From Dyadobacter sp. (GTDB taxonomy: Bacteria > Bacteroidota > Bacteroidia > Cytophagales > Spirosomataceae): DNA of 64,000 nt. Positions within the stretch are counted from its first letter, which is position 1. Each line of letters begins with the position of its first letter. Below the pieces are notes generated by a model, which worked only from the letters and a program-made list of their open reading frames with translations, was not told where the DNA came from and searched no databases. Location: assembly GCF_017744695.1 (NCBI RefSeq), contig NZ_JAGIAS010000003.1:620001-684000 (forward strand). Direction: 5' to 3'. The translations under genes and the position numbers were made by a program. Below are positions 16,412 to 25,449 of this stretch, piece after piece.

Positions 16412-18817
16412 TTATTCCATTCTTAAAGATTTAACCGGATTCATCAATGCCGTCCGCACGGACTGAAAGCTCACTGTAAGCAGCGCTATCAATATTGACA
16501 GCCCTGAGGCCGAGAGGAATATCCAGGCACTTATTTCGACTTTGTAAGGATAGTTTTCCAGCCATTTTTGCATGGCATAGTAGGCGGCCGGGAAAGAGAG
16601 CATGAATGACAGGGCCACGAGTCGGACAAAATCCGTGGATAACAATGCCACAATGCCCGCAACGGATGCTCCAAGCACTTTGCGGATACCGATTTCCTTG
16701 GTACGCCGCTCCGCCGCGAGCGTGGCGAGGCCAAACAACCCGATGCAGGAAATGAAGATCGTCAGCACTGCGCCGAAAAGCATGATCTGCTTCCACCTGG
16801 CTTCTGACTCGTAGCTTTTGAGATTCGCTTCGTCCACAAACTGATAGGTGTAAGGAACCAGTGGGAAAAGCTTGCGGAATGTCTTTCCAATGTGTGCGAG
16901 GCTGGCCGATTCCATACCCGGCCTGATGCGGATAAACACTTTCCCAAACGCATTCCCCGGTTTCATGGTAAAAAGCTGCGACCTGATATCGGTGGTCAGC
17001 GACTGGAAATGATAATCTTTCACCACGCCCACCACGGTATACTTCTCGCCGGGGTTATACCAGAAATCCACCTCTTGCCCCAAAGGCTTCTTCCAGCCTG
17101 CCTTTTTAACAAATGTCTCATTCACCAGTACAGCCTTCGTTGAATCCGAAGCCAGGGCAGCTGAAAACGTTCTCCCCTCCACCAGAGGTATTTTCATCAC
17201 TGACAGGTAATTGGAGCCAATTGTTTCGTATGAAAACTCCGTTTCCGTCCCTCCATTGATCTTTGCTATCGTCCCCCATTGCCCGCCGTTTTTGGGCGTC
17301 ACGGCTGTAATCGACTGGCTTTTCAACAATTCGTCGGTCAGCAACCGGGCTTCCGGCCGCGTCAGGTTTTGCTTTTCAATACTGATCAGGTTCCGGTCGT
17401 CATAACCGAGCTCCATATTGGTCAGAAAATTGAATTGCGAACGCATCGTAAGCGTGACAATGATCAGAAATGAGGCAAGCGCGAATTGAACTACTACCAA
17501 TCCTTTTTGCAGATAATTCCTGCCCGAAAAGTTAAATCGGCTGTAAAGCGTTTTCACCGGATCGTAGCCCGACAGTACCACGGCCGGATAGAAGCCAGCG
17601 AGCAAGGCAGTGAGTACAAACAATGCAATATACCCTGCGATTAGCTTCCAGTCGAAGAGGTACGAAAGTGCCAGGGCCTTATTGGCGAGGTGATTAAATG
17701 TGGGCAAAACGGAGTCCACCAGCAGGATCGCCAATACAAATGCCGCAAAGCACAACACGAAGGATTCACCCAGGAACTGGGCCGCAAGCTGGTGCCGCCC
17801 GCCGCCGACCACTTTCCGGACGCCAATTTCCTTGGCACGTTTCAGCGAACGCGCGACGGTCAGGTTCACGAAATTGATGCATGCGATCAGCAGGATAAAC
17901 AATGCAATGCCCGAAAGAACGTAGGAAAACAAGGGCTTGCTACCATTCACAAGACCATTTTCAGCACCTAGCTGCGAATCGAGGTGAATGGCCGTAAATG
18001 GCTGCAGCCCATAATACCGCTTGTTTTTAAGGCCATACTTCTCTGCCACATATTTCATCGCATCGCGGGCATCGGATTGGTAAATGCGGTTCATCGTCGC
18101 GTTCACGGCTTTGATATTTGCCCCGGGAGTAAGTTTCACAAAGGTGTTGAGCGAGCTGTTAAACCACGCCTCACCCCGCATTTCCGACTCATTAACGGGC
18201 AACAGCTGTAAAAAATCGAATTGTATCGACGAATTCTGAGGACATTTGGCGGCAACGCCGGTCACTACGAAAGGTTCGAAAGCGGCATGCTCATCAAACG
18301 AATCCTTGAATAGCATGGTCTTACCCAGCGCGTTGACGGTGCCAAAATGCTTCTTGGCCATTTCCTCCGAAATAACGACGGATCGCGGCTGGGATAGCGC
18401 GGTAAGCGGGTTGCCGCCGAGGAGTGGGAAAGAGAATATCCTGAAAAAATCACGGTCGGCCTGGTAAACATCCTGGCTCACCACCTGATCACCGAGCTTC
18501 ACATCATTCCGGTGCTGCCTGTAACGGGTAAACGCCTCGATCTCCGGCGTTCCTGCCGAAAATTTAGGTCCGGGCAGATAACCGGTAATGGCACTCGTAT
18601 TTTCCAGCACCCCGGCCGGGTTTACCGATTTGAAAGTAATCCTGTAAATATCCGGATTATTGGCATGAAAGCTGTCGTAACTCACCTCATCCTTAGTGTA
18701 CAGCATGATCAGCATCGCGGCTGCCAGCCCGATACTCAGTCCGGTAATATTAATCACCGAATAGACCTTGCTTTGCGCAAGTGTCCGGAATGCGATTTTT
18801 AAATAGTTCTTGATCAT
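16412..18817 (-). CDS. FtsX/MacB-type ABC permease, copy P4 of 19
   Basis: 801 aa, start MIKNYLKIAFRTL. The FtsX loops read KRAKEIGVRKVVGGGRHQL (first) and RRTKEIGIRKVLGAS (second), after ISCIGLFGLATLAAE. Its nearest relative in the window is P18, 44 kb away. Both share LYTKDEVS after TM1, CPQNSSIQFD in the first periplasmic domain, and INFVNLTVARSL before the first loop. It starts only 5 bp after the stop of the serine hydrolase gene, which itself overlaps P5, so P5, hydrolase and P4 form a tight unit and may work together. Hairpin c and then P3 follow. It has no promoter of its own that I can see. Confidence 0.92.
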   Translation of the reverse strand: MIKNYLKIAFRTLAQSKVYSVINITGLSIGLAAAMLIMLYTKDEVSYDSFHANNPDIYRITFKSVNPAGVLENTSAITGYLPGPKFSAGTPEIEAFTRYRQHRNDVKLGDQVVSQDVYQADRDFFRIFSFPLLGGNPLTALSQPRSVVISEEMAKKHFGTVNALGKTMLFKDSFDEHAAFEPFVVTGVAAKCPQNSSIQFDFLQLLPVNESEMRGEAWFNSSLNTFVKLTPGANIKAVNATMNRIYQSDARDAMKYVAEKYGLKNKRYYGLQPFTAIHLDSQLGAENGLVNGSKPLFSYVLSGIALFILLIACINFVNLTVARSLKRAKEIGVRKVVGGGRHQLAAQFLGESFVLCFAAFVLAILLVDSVLPTFNHLANKALALSYLFDWKLIAGYIALFVLTALLAGFYPAVVLSGYDPVKTLYSRFNFSGRNYLQKGLVVVQFALASFLIIVTLTMRSQFNFLTNMELGYDDRNLISIEKQNLTRPEARLLTDELLKSQSITAVTPKNGGQWGTIAKINGGTETEFSYETIGSNYLSVMKIPLVEGRTFSAALASDSTKAVLVNETFVKKAGWKKPLGQEVDFWYNPGEKYTVVGVVKDYHFQSLTTDIRSQLFTMKPGNAFGKVFIRIRPGMESASLAHIGKTFRKLFPLVPYTYQFVDEANLKSYESEARWKQIMLFGAVLTIFISCIGLFGLATLAAERRTKEIGIRKVLGASVAGIVALLSTDFVRLVALSFMLSFPAAYYAMQKWLENYPYKVEISAWIFLSASGLSILIALLTVSFQSVRTALMNPVKSLRME

Positions 18818-18822
18818 GGCTT

Positions 18823-20448
18823 TTACAGCTTTATCAACATTTCATGAGCTTCCTTGTACAATCTATCCTTCGCGTCCACGTATCCCTTATAGCGCACGAG
18901 CCGTTCAAGCATGGCTTTGGCTATGGCGGGATTCCGCGTCATTTCGTACTTCGCTACTTTCATCATCGCATCCAACTTGTAGGATTGCTCATTGAAATCG
19001 TCGCCCGTTGCCAATGCATTATAAAAAGTCATCGCCTTTTCCACGTCGCCGTTCTTTTCCAGGATCAGGCCCGCATAAAAGGATTTCGCCGGATGCACTT
19101 TGTTTGTTTTTTCAAAAACGGCAACCATCTTTTTGCCAAAATCCAGCACAGTCTTGTCCTCCGATTCCGCTATAAATTGAAACGCGGCAGTAGCCTGCCA
19201 TAACGAATGGCTCGGGTAATTCCGGATCAGCATCTTCAGTAGTTCAAGGCTTTTCGATGCGTTCGCCACAATGGCCTTGCCTGAATAGGATAAGCCCATC
19301 GCTGCCCCCAATGCTTCATGCACGAATACGTCTGTTACTTCCTGCGGTCGCTGTTTTTTCAAACGCGCCCCCATCCGGCTCGCATCAACTTCAAAATCAA
19401 TGGATTCTGTCGCATTCAAAAGATAGTTACGTACAAACGAGGCCACAATCGGGGCGAGCAGCGGGTTTCCGAAACCCAGGAGTGCAGCCGCGGAATGCGC
19501 ATTGGCCGGGGAAAGCAATATCAGCGACAGATTTCGTTGCGGCACGCGCAGCAGTAACGCCGAGCTGTTGTCGCCGTAGCCGTAGGACCAATGCAAGTCC
19601 ACGTCAGCGATGGAATAAGTGAACCAGCCCATTCCCTGCGGGCTACCGGGATAAAACGGTGCCGTGATCTTACGGTAACGTTCATTGGACAACAACTTCC
19701 CCTCTCCTATCCCCGCCGAATAGCGCACCAGGTCCTGCACGCTGCTCATCATTCCGAAACCGGGCCCGCTTTGCATACCTGCCGGGTTCACGGGCCTGGG
19801 TACATACTTACCGGTTGCGGCATCCAGGCTATATTTTACAGCCACCCATTTCCGGAGATCGCCATGCTCCCGATCCGTGAAGCGTGTCAGCGTATGCGTC
19901 ATTTGAAGCGGTTTTAAAATACCCTTTTCAATCTCCATGGTGAACGGGCGGGTGAGCTCTTCGGTGGTATCTACCGGATTGACAGCCGTAAAAGCATTAA
20001 AAACAATATTGAACTTGCTTCCATTATACACAAACGCCGATCCTACCGGGCGGCTTTCCGAAGTATGGCTAACGAGGTGTGCGAGCGTAGTCTGCGCAGT
20101 CCAGCGTTCCTTTGTAAAAAAGCGGTTCGGATACTTATCCACCGGGTCATTCAGCGAAAGTTTCCCCGCCTGTTCCAGTTGTTGTAATACAATGGAGGTA
20201 AGTGACTTGGTAATAGAAGCTATTTCAAAAATATGGTCTTTTGTGATCGCCACTTTACCGGCCGAGTCGGCATAACCTGCGCTTTTGAAAAACAATAGCC
20301 TGTCGCCCTCGGCTACGCCCAGCGCGTAAGCAGGCAGGTCAAGCATGCGTGCATAACGCTCGACGTCTTGCTCAAAGCTCCCCCTGCCCTGCGCCCGGGA
20401 TTTTTGAGAAACATACAGCAAAGCCAAAAGCAGCAGTAAGTGTTTCAT
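18823..20448 (-). CDS. Class C beta-lactamase-like serine hydrolase with helical C-terminal domain, coupled to permeases P5 and P4
   Basis: 541 aa from MKHLLLLLALLYVSQKSRAQ, a signal peptide, so periplasmic or secreted. The open frame runs 118 codons further upstream, but that stretch is only the shadow of the P5 3' end. The hydrolase domain has SITKS (SxxK nucleophile). The second motif position reads YNGSKF rather than the usual YxN, and YGYGDNSS occupies the usual H/KxG region. The last 190 residues are helical and TPR-like (KAMTFYNALATGDDF, AKAMLERLVRYKGY). The start ATG overlaps the P5 stop (ATGA), indicating translational coupling, and P4 begins 5 bp after the stop. This suggests a partner or substrate-processing role for these permeases. 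Absence of a standard YxN makes catalytic activity uncertain. Confidence 0.82.
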   Translation of the reverse strand: MKHLLLLLALLYVSQKSRAQGRGSFEQDVERYARMLDLPAYALGVAEGDRLLFFKSAGYADSAGKVAITKDHIFEIASITKSLTSIVLQQLEQAGKLSLNDPVDKYPNRFFTKERWTAQTTLAHLVSHTSESRPVGSAFVYNGSKFNIVFNAFTAVNPVDTTEELTRPFTMEIEKGILKPLQMTHTLTRFTDREHGDLRKWVAVKYSLDAATGKYVPRPVNPAGMQSGPGFGMMSSVQDLVRYSAGIGEGKLLSNERYRKITAPFYPGSPQGMGWFTYSIADVDLHWSYGYGDNSSALLLRVPQRNLSLILLSPANAHSAAALLGFGNPLLAPIVASFVRNYLLNATESIDFEVDASRMGARLKKQRPQEVTDVFVHEALGAAMGLSYSGKAIVANASKSLELLKMLIRNYPSHSLWQATAAFQFIAESEDKTVLDFGKKMVAVFEKTNKVHPAKSFYAGLILEKNGDVEKAMTFYNALATGDDFNEQSYKLDAMMKVAKYEMTRNPAIAKAMLERLVRYKGYVDAKDRLYKEAHEMLIKL

Positions 20449-22862
20449 TCCGATCTCAATGATTTCACCGGATTCATCAAAGCGGCTTTCACACTTTGAA
20501 AACCCACTGTCAATAATGCTACGAGTATTGTAAGGAGGCCGGTTACCGGAAAAATCCACCACCGGATGCCTACATGGTACGCAAACTCCTGCAACCACTG
20601 CCGCATACCCAGCCACGCAACGGGCGTAGCGATCACGAGCGCAACGCATACCAGCGAGAGAAACTCGCCCGAAAGCATGCCCACAATGCTCCCCACTGAT
20701 GCGCCCAGCACCTTCCTGACGCCTATTTCCTTCGTCCGCCGTTCCGCCGAGAATGCCGCCAGCCCGAACAGGCCCAGACAGGCGATTACCACCGCGATGC
20801 AAGTGAAATACAGCACGATACTGCCGGTTCGGCGTTCCTTTTCATAGTTTTTCTGAAAATCCTGATCGAGGAATGAATAAGCGAACGGAATGTCAGGGTT
20901 CAGCTTCTTCCAGGCCTCCCCCACCGACGCCAGCACGTGGGCGTAGTCTTTGGTTTTTACATCCGCAATGAAATACTGGTATTTATCCGTAATGCTGGTG
21001 GTAAGCGCATAGGGTTTGATTTCCTCATGCAGGCTGCGGAAGTTAAAATTTTTCACCACACCCACCACCTGTAAACTCCGGCGCTTGCCCGCCAGCTCGA
21101 AAAACACATTTTTGCCAATAACAGAAGCCGCGTCATAACCCAGTTCCCGGACGGCCGCTTCATTCAGGATAATGCTGCTGGAATCGCCACTGAATGTTTT
21201 GGTAAAGGAGCGGCCGGAAGCCATTTTCAGGCCCAGTGTTTCGACATAATCGTCGCCGACGGTTGCGAAATGAATGTCGACGGCGTCATGGACGGTCTTG
21301 TTTTCCGCATAAAAAAGCAGGTCTTCGATATTCTCGATCCCCGGATACACCGACCCGCTGGTGGCAGCCTCCACACCCGGAATGCGCAGCACTTCTTCCC
21401 TGAATGCATTGTAACTGGCGGCCGCTTTCGCGCTTCTGAATGGTATCACCAGTTTCTGTTCCTTGTTAAAACCCAGGTTTTGATTTTGAAGAAAGGACAA
21501 TTGCTGCCCGATCACGATTGCCCCGAGAATAAGGATAATGGACACTGTAAACTGGAACACGACCAATCCTTTTCGCAACAACACCGCCGAACTGATGTTC
21601 GCCAACCTGCCTTTGAGCACGCTCACGGGCTTGAACGACGACAGATAGAAGGCTGGGTAAAGCCCAGCCGCAAGTCCGGTAAACGCGGTAATACCAGCCA
21701 TCCAGTACAGGAATGCGGGGTGGGCAAACATATCCAGATTCTTGCCCGTCAGGTTGTTGAAATGCGGTAAAAGTAACTGCACTACCAGCACCGCGATCGC
21801 GAGCCCCATGACAGCCAGCATCATCGACTCACCCAGAAATTGGTATACCAGCGAATTCCTGACCGCGCCCATTACTTTCCGAACGCCCACTTCCTTCGCC
21901 CGCTTTTCGGAGCGCGCGGTGCTGAGATTCATGAAATTAATGCACGCAATGAGCAGCAGGAATACCGCAATCGACCCGAAAATATACAGGTAGGTCATGC
22001 TGCCGTTCGGGGCGACCTCATTCCCGATATTGGATTTCAGGTAAATGTCCGTGACCGGCTGAATAAACAACTCCTTGGAAATACCCAGCGCTTTCAGGTC
22101 CGCTGCACCGTGCCGGTTCAGGAACGGCGTCAGTTTGGACTCAAATGCTGCGGGGGCGACACCGTCACGAAGTCTTACGTAAGTTTGAAAAATGTTGTTT
22201 ATCGCCCAGTTGTTCTGGCTTACGACCCAACCACCCATATCGCCATTCTGCATGGATAAAAAGAAGCGGGCATCGATATGCGACTTTTGGTCGTTCCGGT
22301 AAACGCCGGTAACCGTATAGTCAAAATCGCCGAAAGTCAGTCCTACGCGGATTACCTTTCCTACCGGATCGACGGGCCCGAACAGCTTTTCGGCCACCTG
22401 TTCGGAAAGGACGAGGGTATTAGGCCGGCTAAGTGCCCCATGCGCATTCCCGTATTTGAAATCGTAAGTCAATACATCGAAAAGCGTCGAATCGGCATAA
22501 TAGCCGTTGCTTTCATAGAATCGTGTGGTTTGTCGGCCATCCCGGTTTTCAAGCAGCATGCGGTCCACGCCCGAAAATTTCAGTACGCGCGTCACCGACT
22601 CCACCTCGGGAAAATCCGATTGGAGGCCGGCCGCCAACGGTCCGGGTGTTCCCGCCCATTTTTCGTTCCGGCTCTCCATCGCAATACGGAATAGCCGGTC
22701 GGCTGACCGATGGTGCTTATCAACACGTAACTCATCGGAAATGTACAACACGATCAGCAGGCAAGTCGCCAGCCCCAGTCCCAGCCCGAATACATTAATA
22801 GCCGTATAGCCCTTGTTAGTCAAGAGATTGCGAAGGGCGATTTTCAGATAGTTTTTTAGCAT
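20445..22862 (-). CDS. FtsX/MacB-type ABC permease, copy P5 of 19
   Basis: 805 aa from MLKNYLKIALRNLLTNKG. The frame stays open 37 codons further upstream, but that part translates hairpin d and has no family similarity. The FtsX loops are KEVGVRKVMGAVRN and KEIGVRKVLGAS, the latter after IACLGLFGLAAFSAERR. It resembles P16 in the first periplasmic domain (FYESNGYYADSTLFDVLTY against FYETKGTHVDSTFFDVFTY) and in the FRSxxAxxxY segment of the second. The stop codon overlaps the ATG of the serine hydrolase gene by ATGA, the clearest case of translational coupling in the window. P6 lies 107 bp upstream across hairpin d. Confidence 0.92.
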   Translation of the reverse strand: MLKNYLKIALRNLLTNKGYTAINVFGLGLGLATCLLIVLYISDELRVDKHHRSADRLFRIAMESRNEKWAGTPGPLAAGLQSDFPEVESVTRVLKFSGVDRMLLENRDGRQTTRFYESNGYYADSTLFDVLTYDFKYGNAHGALSRPNTLVLSEQVAEKLFGPVDPVGKVIRVGLTFGDFDYTVTGVYRNDQKSHIDARFFLSMQNGDMGGWVVSQNNWAINNIFQTYVRLRDGVAPAAFESKLTPFLNRHGAADLKALGISKELFIQPVTDIYLKSNIGNEVAPNGSMTYLYIFGSIAVFLLLIACINFMNLSTARSEKRAKEVGVRKVMGAVRNSLVYQFLGESMMLAVMGLAIAVLVVQLLLPHFNNLTGKNLDMFAHPAFLYWMAGITAFTGLAAGLYPAFYLSSFKPVSVLKGRLANISSAVLLRKGLVVFQFTVSIILILGAIVIGQQLSFLQNQNLGFNKEQKLVIPFRSAKAAASYNAFREEVLRIPGVEAATSGSVYPGIENIEDLLFYAENKTVHDAVDIHFATVGDDYVETLGLKMASGRSFTKTFSGDSSSIILNEAAVRELGYDAASVIGKNVFFELAGKRRSLQVVGVVKNFNFRSLHEEIKPYALTTSITDKYQYFIADVKTKDYAHVLASVGEAWKKLNPDIPFAYSFLDQDFQKNYEKERRTGSIVLYFTCIAVVIACLGLFGLAAFSAERRTKEIGVRKVLGASVGSIVGMLSGEFLSLVCVALVIATPVAWLGMRQWLQEFAYHVGIRWWIFPVTGLLTILVALLTVGFQSVKAALMNPVKSLRSE

Positions 22863-22874
22863 TGTTTTTTTATT

Positions 22875-22969
22875 GGGAGGAAGGAGGATGGAGAAAAGGG
22901 AGGAAGGGAAGGGTAAAAAAAGCTGATCCGTTCCTCCATCCTCTCTTTCCTCCTTTCCTCCCATTTTCC
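22875..22969 (-). repeat. Purine/pyrimidine hairpin element d, 3' of P6
   Basis: A purine arm at 22875-22914 (GGGAGGAAGGAGGATGGAGA...) and a pyrimidine arm at about 22931-22969 with a loop of about 16 bases. The arm nearest P5 is 12 bp from its start codon. The whole element happens to be open in the P5 reading frame. Confidence 0.75.
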
Positions 22970-25366
22970 TCATTCCGACCTTAACGATTTAACGGGATCC
23001 AGCAGCGCGGCCCTGATCGCCTGGTAACTTACCGTTGCCAGCGTGACGAGCATAGCACCGCCACCAGCTGCCGCGAAGATCCACCACGGGATGTCAGTTC
23101 TGTACTCATATTTTTGAAGCCAGCCGTTCAGGAAGTACCATGCCACAGGCGTTGAAATCAGGAAAGATATGATAACCAGCGCCACAAACTCCCGGGATAG
23201 CAATGCCCAAAGGTTGGATACGGAGGCACCCAGCACTTTACGTACGCCAATTTCTTTCGTGCGCTGCTCGGCGGTGAACGACGCCAGCCCGAACAAACCG
23301 AGGCAGCTGATAAAGATTGCCAGCGCGGCAAACACCGTTGCCAGCGTAGCAATGCGTTCTTCTGCCGCGAATTTCCGTGCATATTCCTGGTCTGTGAACT
23401 TGTAGTCAAACGGACTGCCCGGATTTACTTCACGAAATACGGCGGCCACTTTTTTGAGCGATTCACGTAATGGCAGCCCGGGTTTTAGTTTTACGCTGAT
23501 CACATTCGCCCAGCCGTAATTAACCATAAATAATGTGGGTTGTACCGGACTAAACGGCGAACTCATTACCATGTCGCGGATTACGCCCACTACTATATGA
23601 GGGTTATCACCCCATTTGACCGTTTGGCCAATAATTTCGGATGGTTTCTTGAAACCCATGTATTTCAATGCCGACTCGTTTAGTACCATACCGCTCGAAT
23701 CCGTCGAAAACTGACGCGAGAAATCGCGGCCTTCGATGAACTGCCAACCAACCGTCTTGCCGAAATCGTGGGTGACGGCGATTGTGCCAAAATTCTCGTG
23801 CATGCCAGGGTCCTTGCCGGGCCATGTGAAACCGCCGTTGTTGGAGTTGACGCTCGTAGATGGAGAAGAAGAGGTCGCCATATCCACCACCGCCCCGGTT
23901 TCCAGCAACGCGCTCCGGAGCCGGTTGTATTGGTTGGACAATTCAGGGGTATTAATTTCGACGGTAATCAGCCCATTGCGGTCGTATCCGACGGGCCGGT
24001 TTTTGGCATACTGGATTTGTTTGTAAACGATGGCCGTCCCGATGATCAGCGTAACGGAGACAGTGAATTGAAGTACTACGAGCACTTTCCTCGGCATGGC
24101 AGCGAAACGGCCCACGCTGAATGTTCCTTTGAGCACTTTTACCGGCTTGAACGACGACAAGTACAATGCCGGATAGCTGCCGGACAGCAATCCGGTAATC
24201 AGACAGAACAGCAGGCCGGCAGCCCAGAAATACCCGCTGGTAAATGGGAACTCCATCCGTTTATCGGCCATTTCATTGAACGCAGGCAACGCAAGTATCA
24301 CTAGCAAAATAGCCATCCAAAATGCCACAAAAACGACCAGAAACGATTCACTGAAAAACTGGTTGATCAGCTGCGCCCGCTGCGAACCTATCGCCTTACG
24401 GATACCTACTTCCTTGGCCCGTTTCTCCGACCGCGCCGTGCTAAGGTTCATGAAGTTGATCGACGCCAGCAACAATACAAATATGCCGATCAGCCCGAAC
24501 AGCCAGACATAGCGGATGCGCGCGTCGGGCTGACCTTTATCGTCCCAGGTCCCGTACAGGTGCCATTTCGACATCGGCAGCAAATAGATTTGCGGATTAA
24601 GAAACCGGGCTTCCGGTGTATGGTCTTTTTTTATGTTCTTGATTTTCGCCGAAACCGCTTCAAATGTGGTGTTTTTACGGACCTGCGCCAGCAACTGCCA
24701 TGAGTTGTTGTTCCATTGCTCCTTGTTGCGCGCGTCTGCTACCCAATTCTGCGTGCTCAAATACAAGCTCCATGGCGCGATAAAGGTAAGGTCCCGGAAC
24801 TCCGTGTTATAAGGCAGGTCTTCGTAAACCCCAGTCACTTTTACATCCAGGCGGTTGTCCAGCTTCACAATCTTGTCCATCGGGTTTTCCTTTCCAAACA
24901 ACGCGTCGGCGACCGACTTCGAGATCATAATCGAATTACGGTCTTTCAGCCCATCGCGTGTGCCGCGCAACATGTGCAAGGCGAACATATGCGGAGCTTG
25001 CTCAGTGAGGTAGTTGCCGTTTTTGGTAAACTTGTTATTCTTATATGCCAGCACGTGCTCGTCATTCCACGAAGACTGGATCACATACTCGAAATCGTCC
25101 ATATGGTGCTCTTGCAGATACTGCCCCAGCGGGTACGAGGTATATTGGCCATGATAGGTCTTCCCTTCGAAAACACCCTGTTCCATCACCTTCGCGATGC
25201 GGTCGTAGTTTTCGTGGTAGCGGTCGAACGCAAACTCGTCGTATACCCAAAGTCCTATCAGGATAGCCACGGCCATCCCCACAGCCAATCCGCCAATATT
25301 GATAGCCGAGTAGCCCTTACTTTTAATCAGGTTACGGAAGGCGATTTTTAAATAGTTTCTGAACAT
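22970..25366 (-). CDS. FtsX/MacB-type ABC permease, copy P6 of 19
   Basis: 798 aa, start MFRNYLKIAFRNLIKSKG. It is a member of the P2/P9/P13 group (INIGGLAVGMAVAILIGLW, KNRPVGYDRNGLITV, MSKWHLYGTWDD). The loops are KEVGIRKAIGSQRAQL and KEIGVRKVLGAS after ISCLGLFGLASFTAEQR; the end is LLDPVKSLRSE with Asp replacing the common Asn. The C-terminal segment (LQKYEYRTDIPWWIF, VTLATVSYQ) is a close match to the fragment fused onto P3, which helps place the P3 junction. The gap to P7 upstream is 83 bp and carries hairpin e. No separate promoter is apparent, so it is probably transcribed with P7-P10. Confidence 0.92.
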   Translation of the reverse strand: MFRNYLKIAFRNLIKSKGYSAINIGGLAVGMAVAILIGLWVYDEFAFDRYHENYDRIAKVMEQGVFEGKTYHGQYTSYPLGQYLQEHHMDDFEYVIQSSWNDEHVLAYKNNKFTKNGNYLTEQAPHMFALHMLRGTRDGLKDRNSIMISKSVADALFGKENPMDKIVKLDNRLDVKVTGVYEDLPYNTEFRDLTFIAPWSLYLSTQNWVADARNKEQWNNNSWQLLAQVRKNTTFEAVSAKIKNIKKDHTPEARFLNPQIYLLPMSKWHLYGTWDDKGQPDARIRYVWLFGLIGIFVLLLASINFMNLSTARSEKRAKEVGIRKAIGSQRAQLINQFFSESFLVVFVAFWMAILLVILALPAFNEMADKRMEFPFTSGYFWAAGLLFCLITGLLSGSYPALYLSSFKPVKVLKGTFSVGRFAAMPRKVLVVLQFTVSVTLIIGTAIVYKQIQYAKNRPVGYDRNGLITVEINTPELSNQYNRLRSALLETGAVVDMATSSSPSTSVNSNNGGFTWPGKDPGMHENFGTIAVTHDFGKTVGWQFIEGRDFSRQFSTDSSGMVLNESALKYMGFKKPSEIIGQTVKWGDNPHIVVGVIRDMVMSSPFSPVQPTLFMVNYGWANVISVKLKPGLPLRESLKKVAAVFREVNPGSPFDYKFTDQEYARKFAAEERIATLATVFAALAIFISCLGLFGLASFTAEQRTKEIGVRKVLGASVSNLWALLSREFVALVIISFLISTPVAWYFLNGWLQKYEYRTDIPWWIFAAAGGGAMLVTLATVSYQAIRAALLDPVKSLRSE

Positions 25367-25383
25367 GATCGTCTCTTATTTAT

Positions 25384-25449
25384 GAGGAAAAAAGGAGAAT
25401 GGAGATAGAGTACCCGGAATTTCCATTCCTCCTTCCTCCCTTTCCTCCT
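25384..25449 (-). repeat. Purine/pyrimidine hairpin element e, 3' of P7
   Basis: A purine arm at 25384-25410 (GAGGAAAAAAGGAGAATGGAG) and a pyrimidine arm at 25421-25449 (CCATTCCTCCTTCCTCCC...) flank a loop of about 10 bases and end at the P7 stop. Confidence 0.7.

Noticed and set aside
20449..20802. 118-codon N-terminal extension of the serine hydrolase frame
   Set aside because: It is antisense-free shadow coding inside the P5 3' end, without signal peptide or similarity; the ATG at 20448 gives a perfect signal peptide and an ATGA overlap.
22863..22973. 37-codon N-terminal extension of P5
   Set aside because: It translates the purine/pyrimidine hairpin d; all other copies start at the equivalent of MLKNY.
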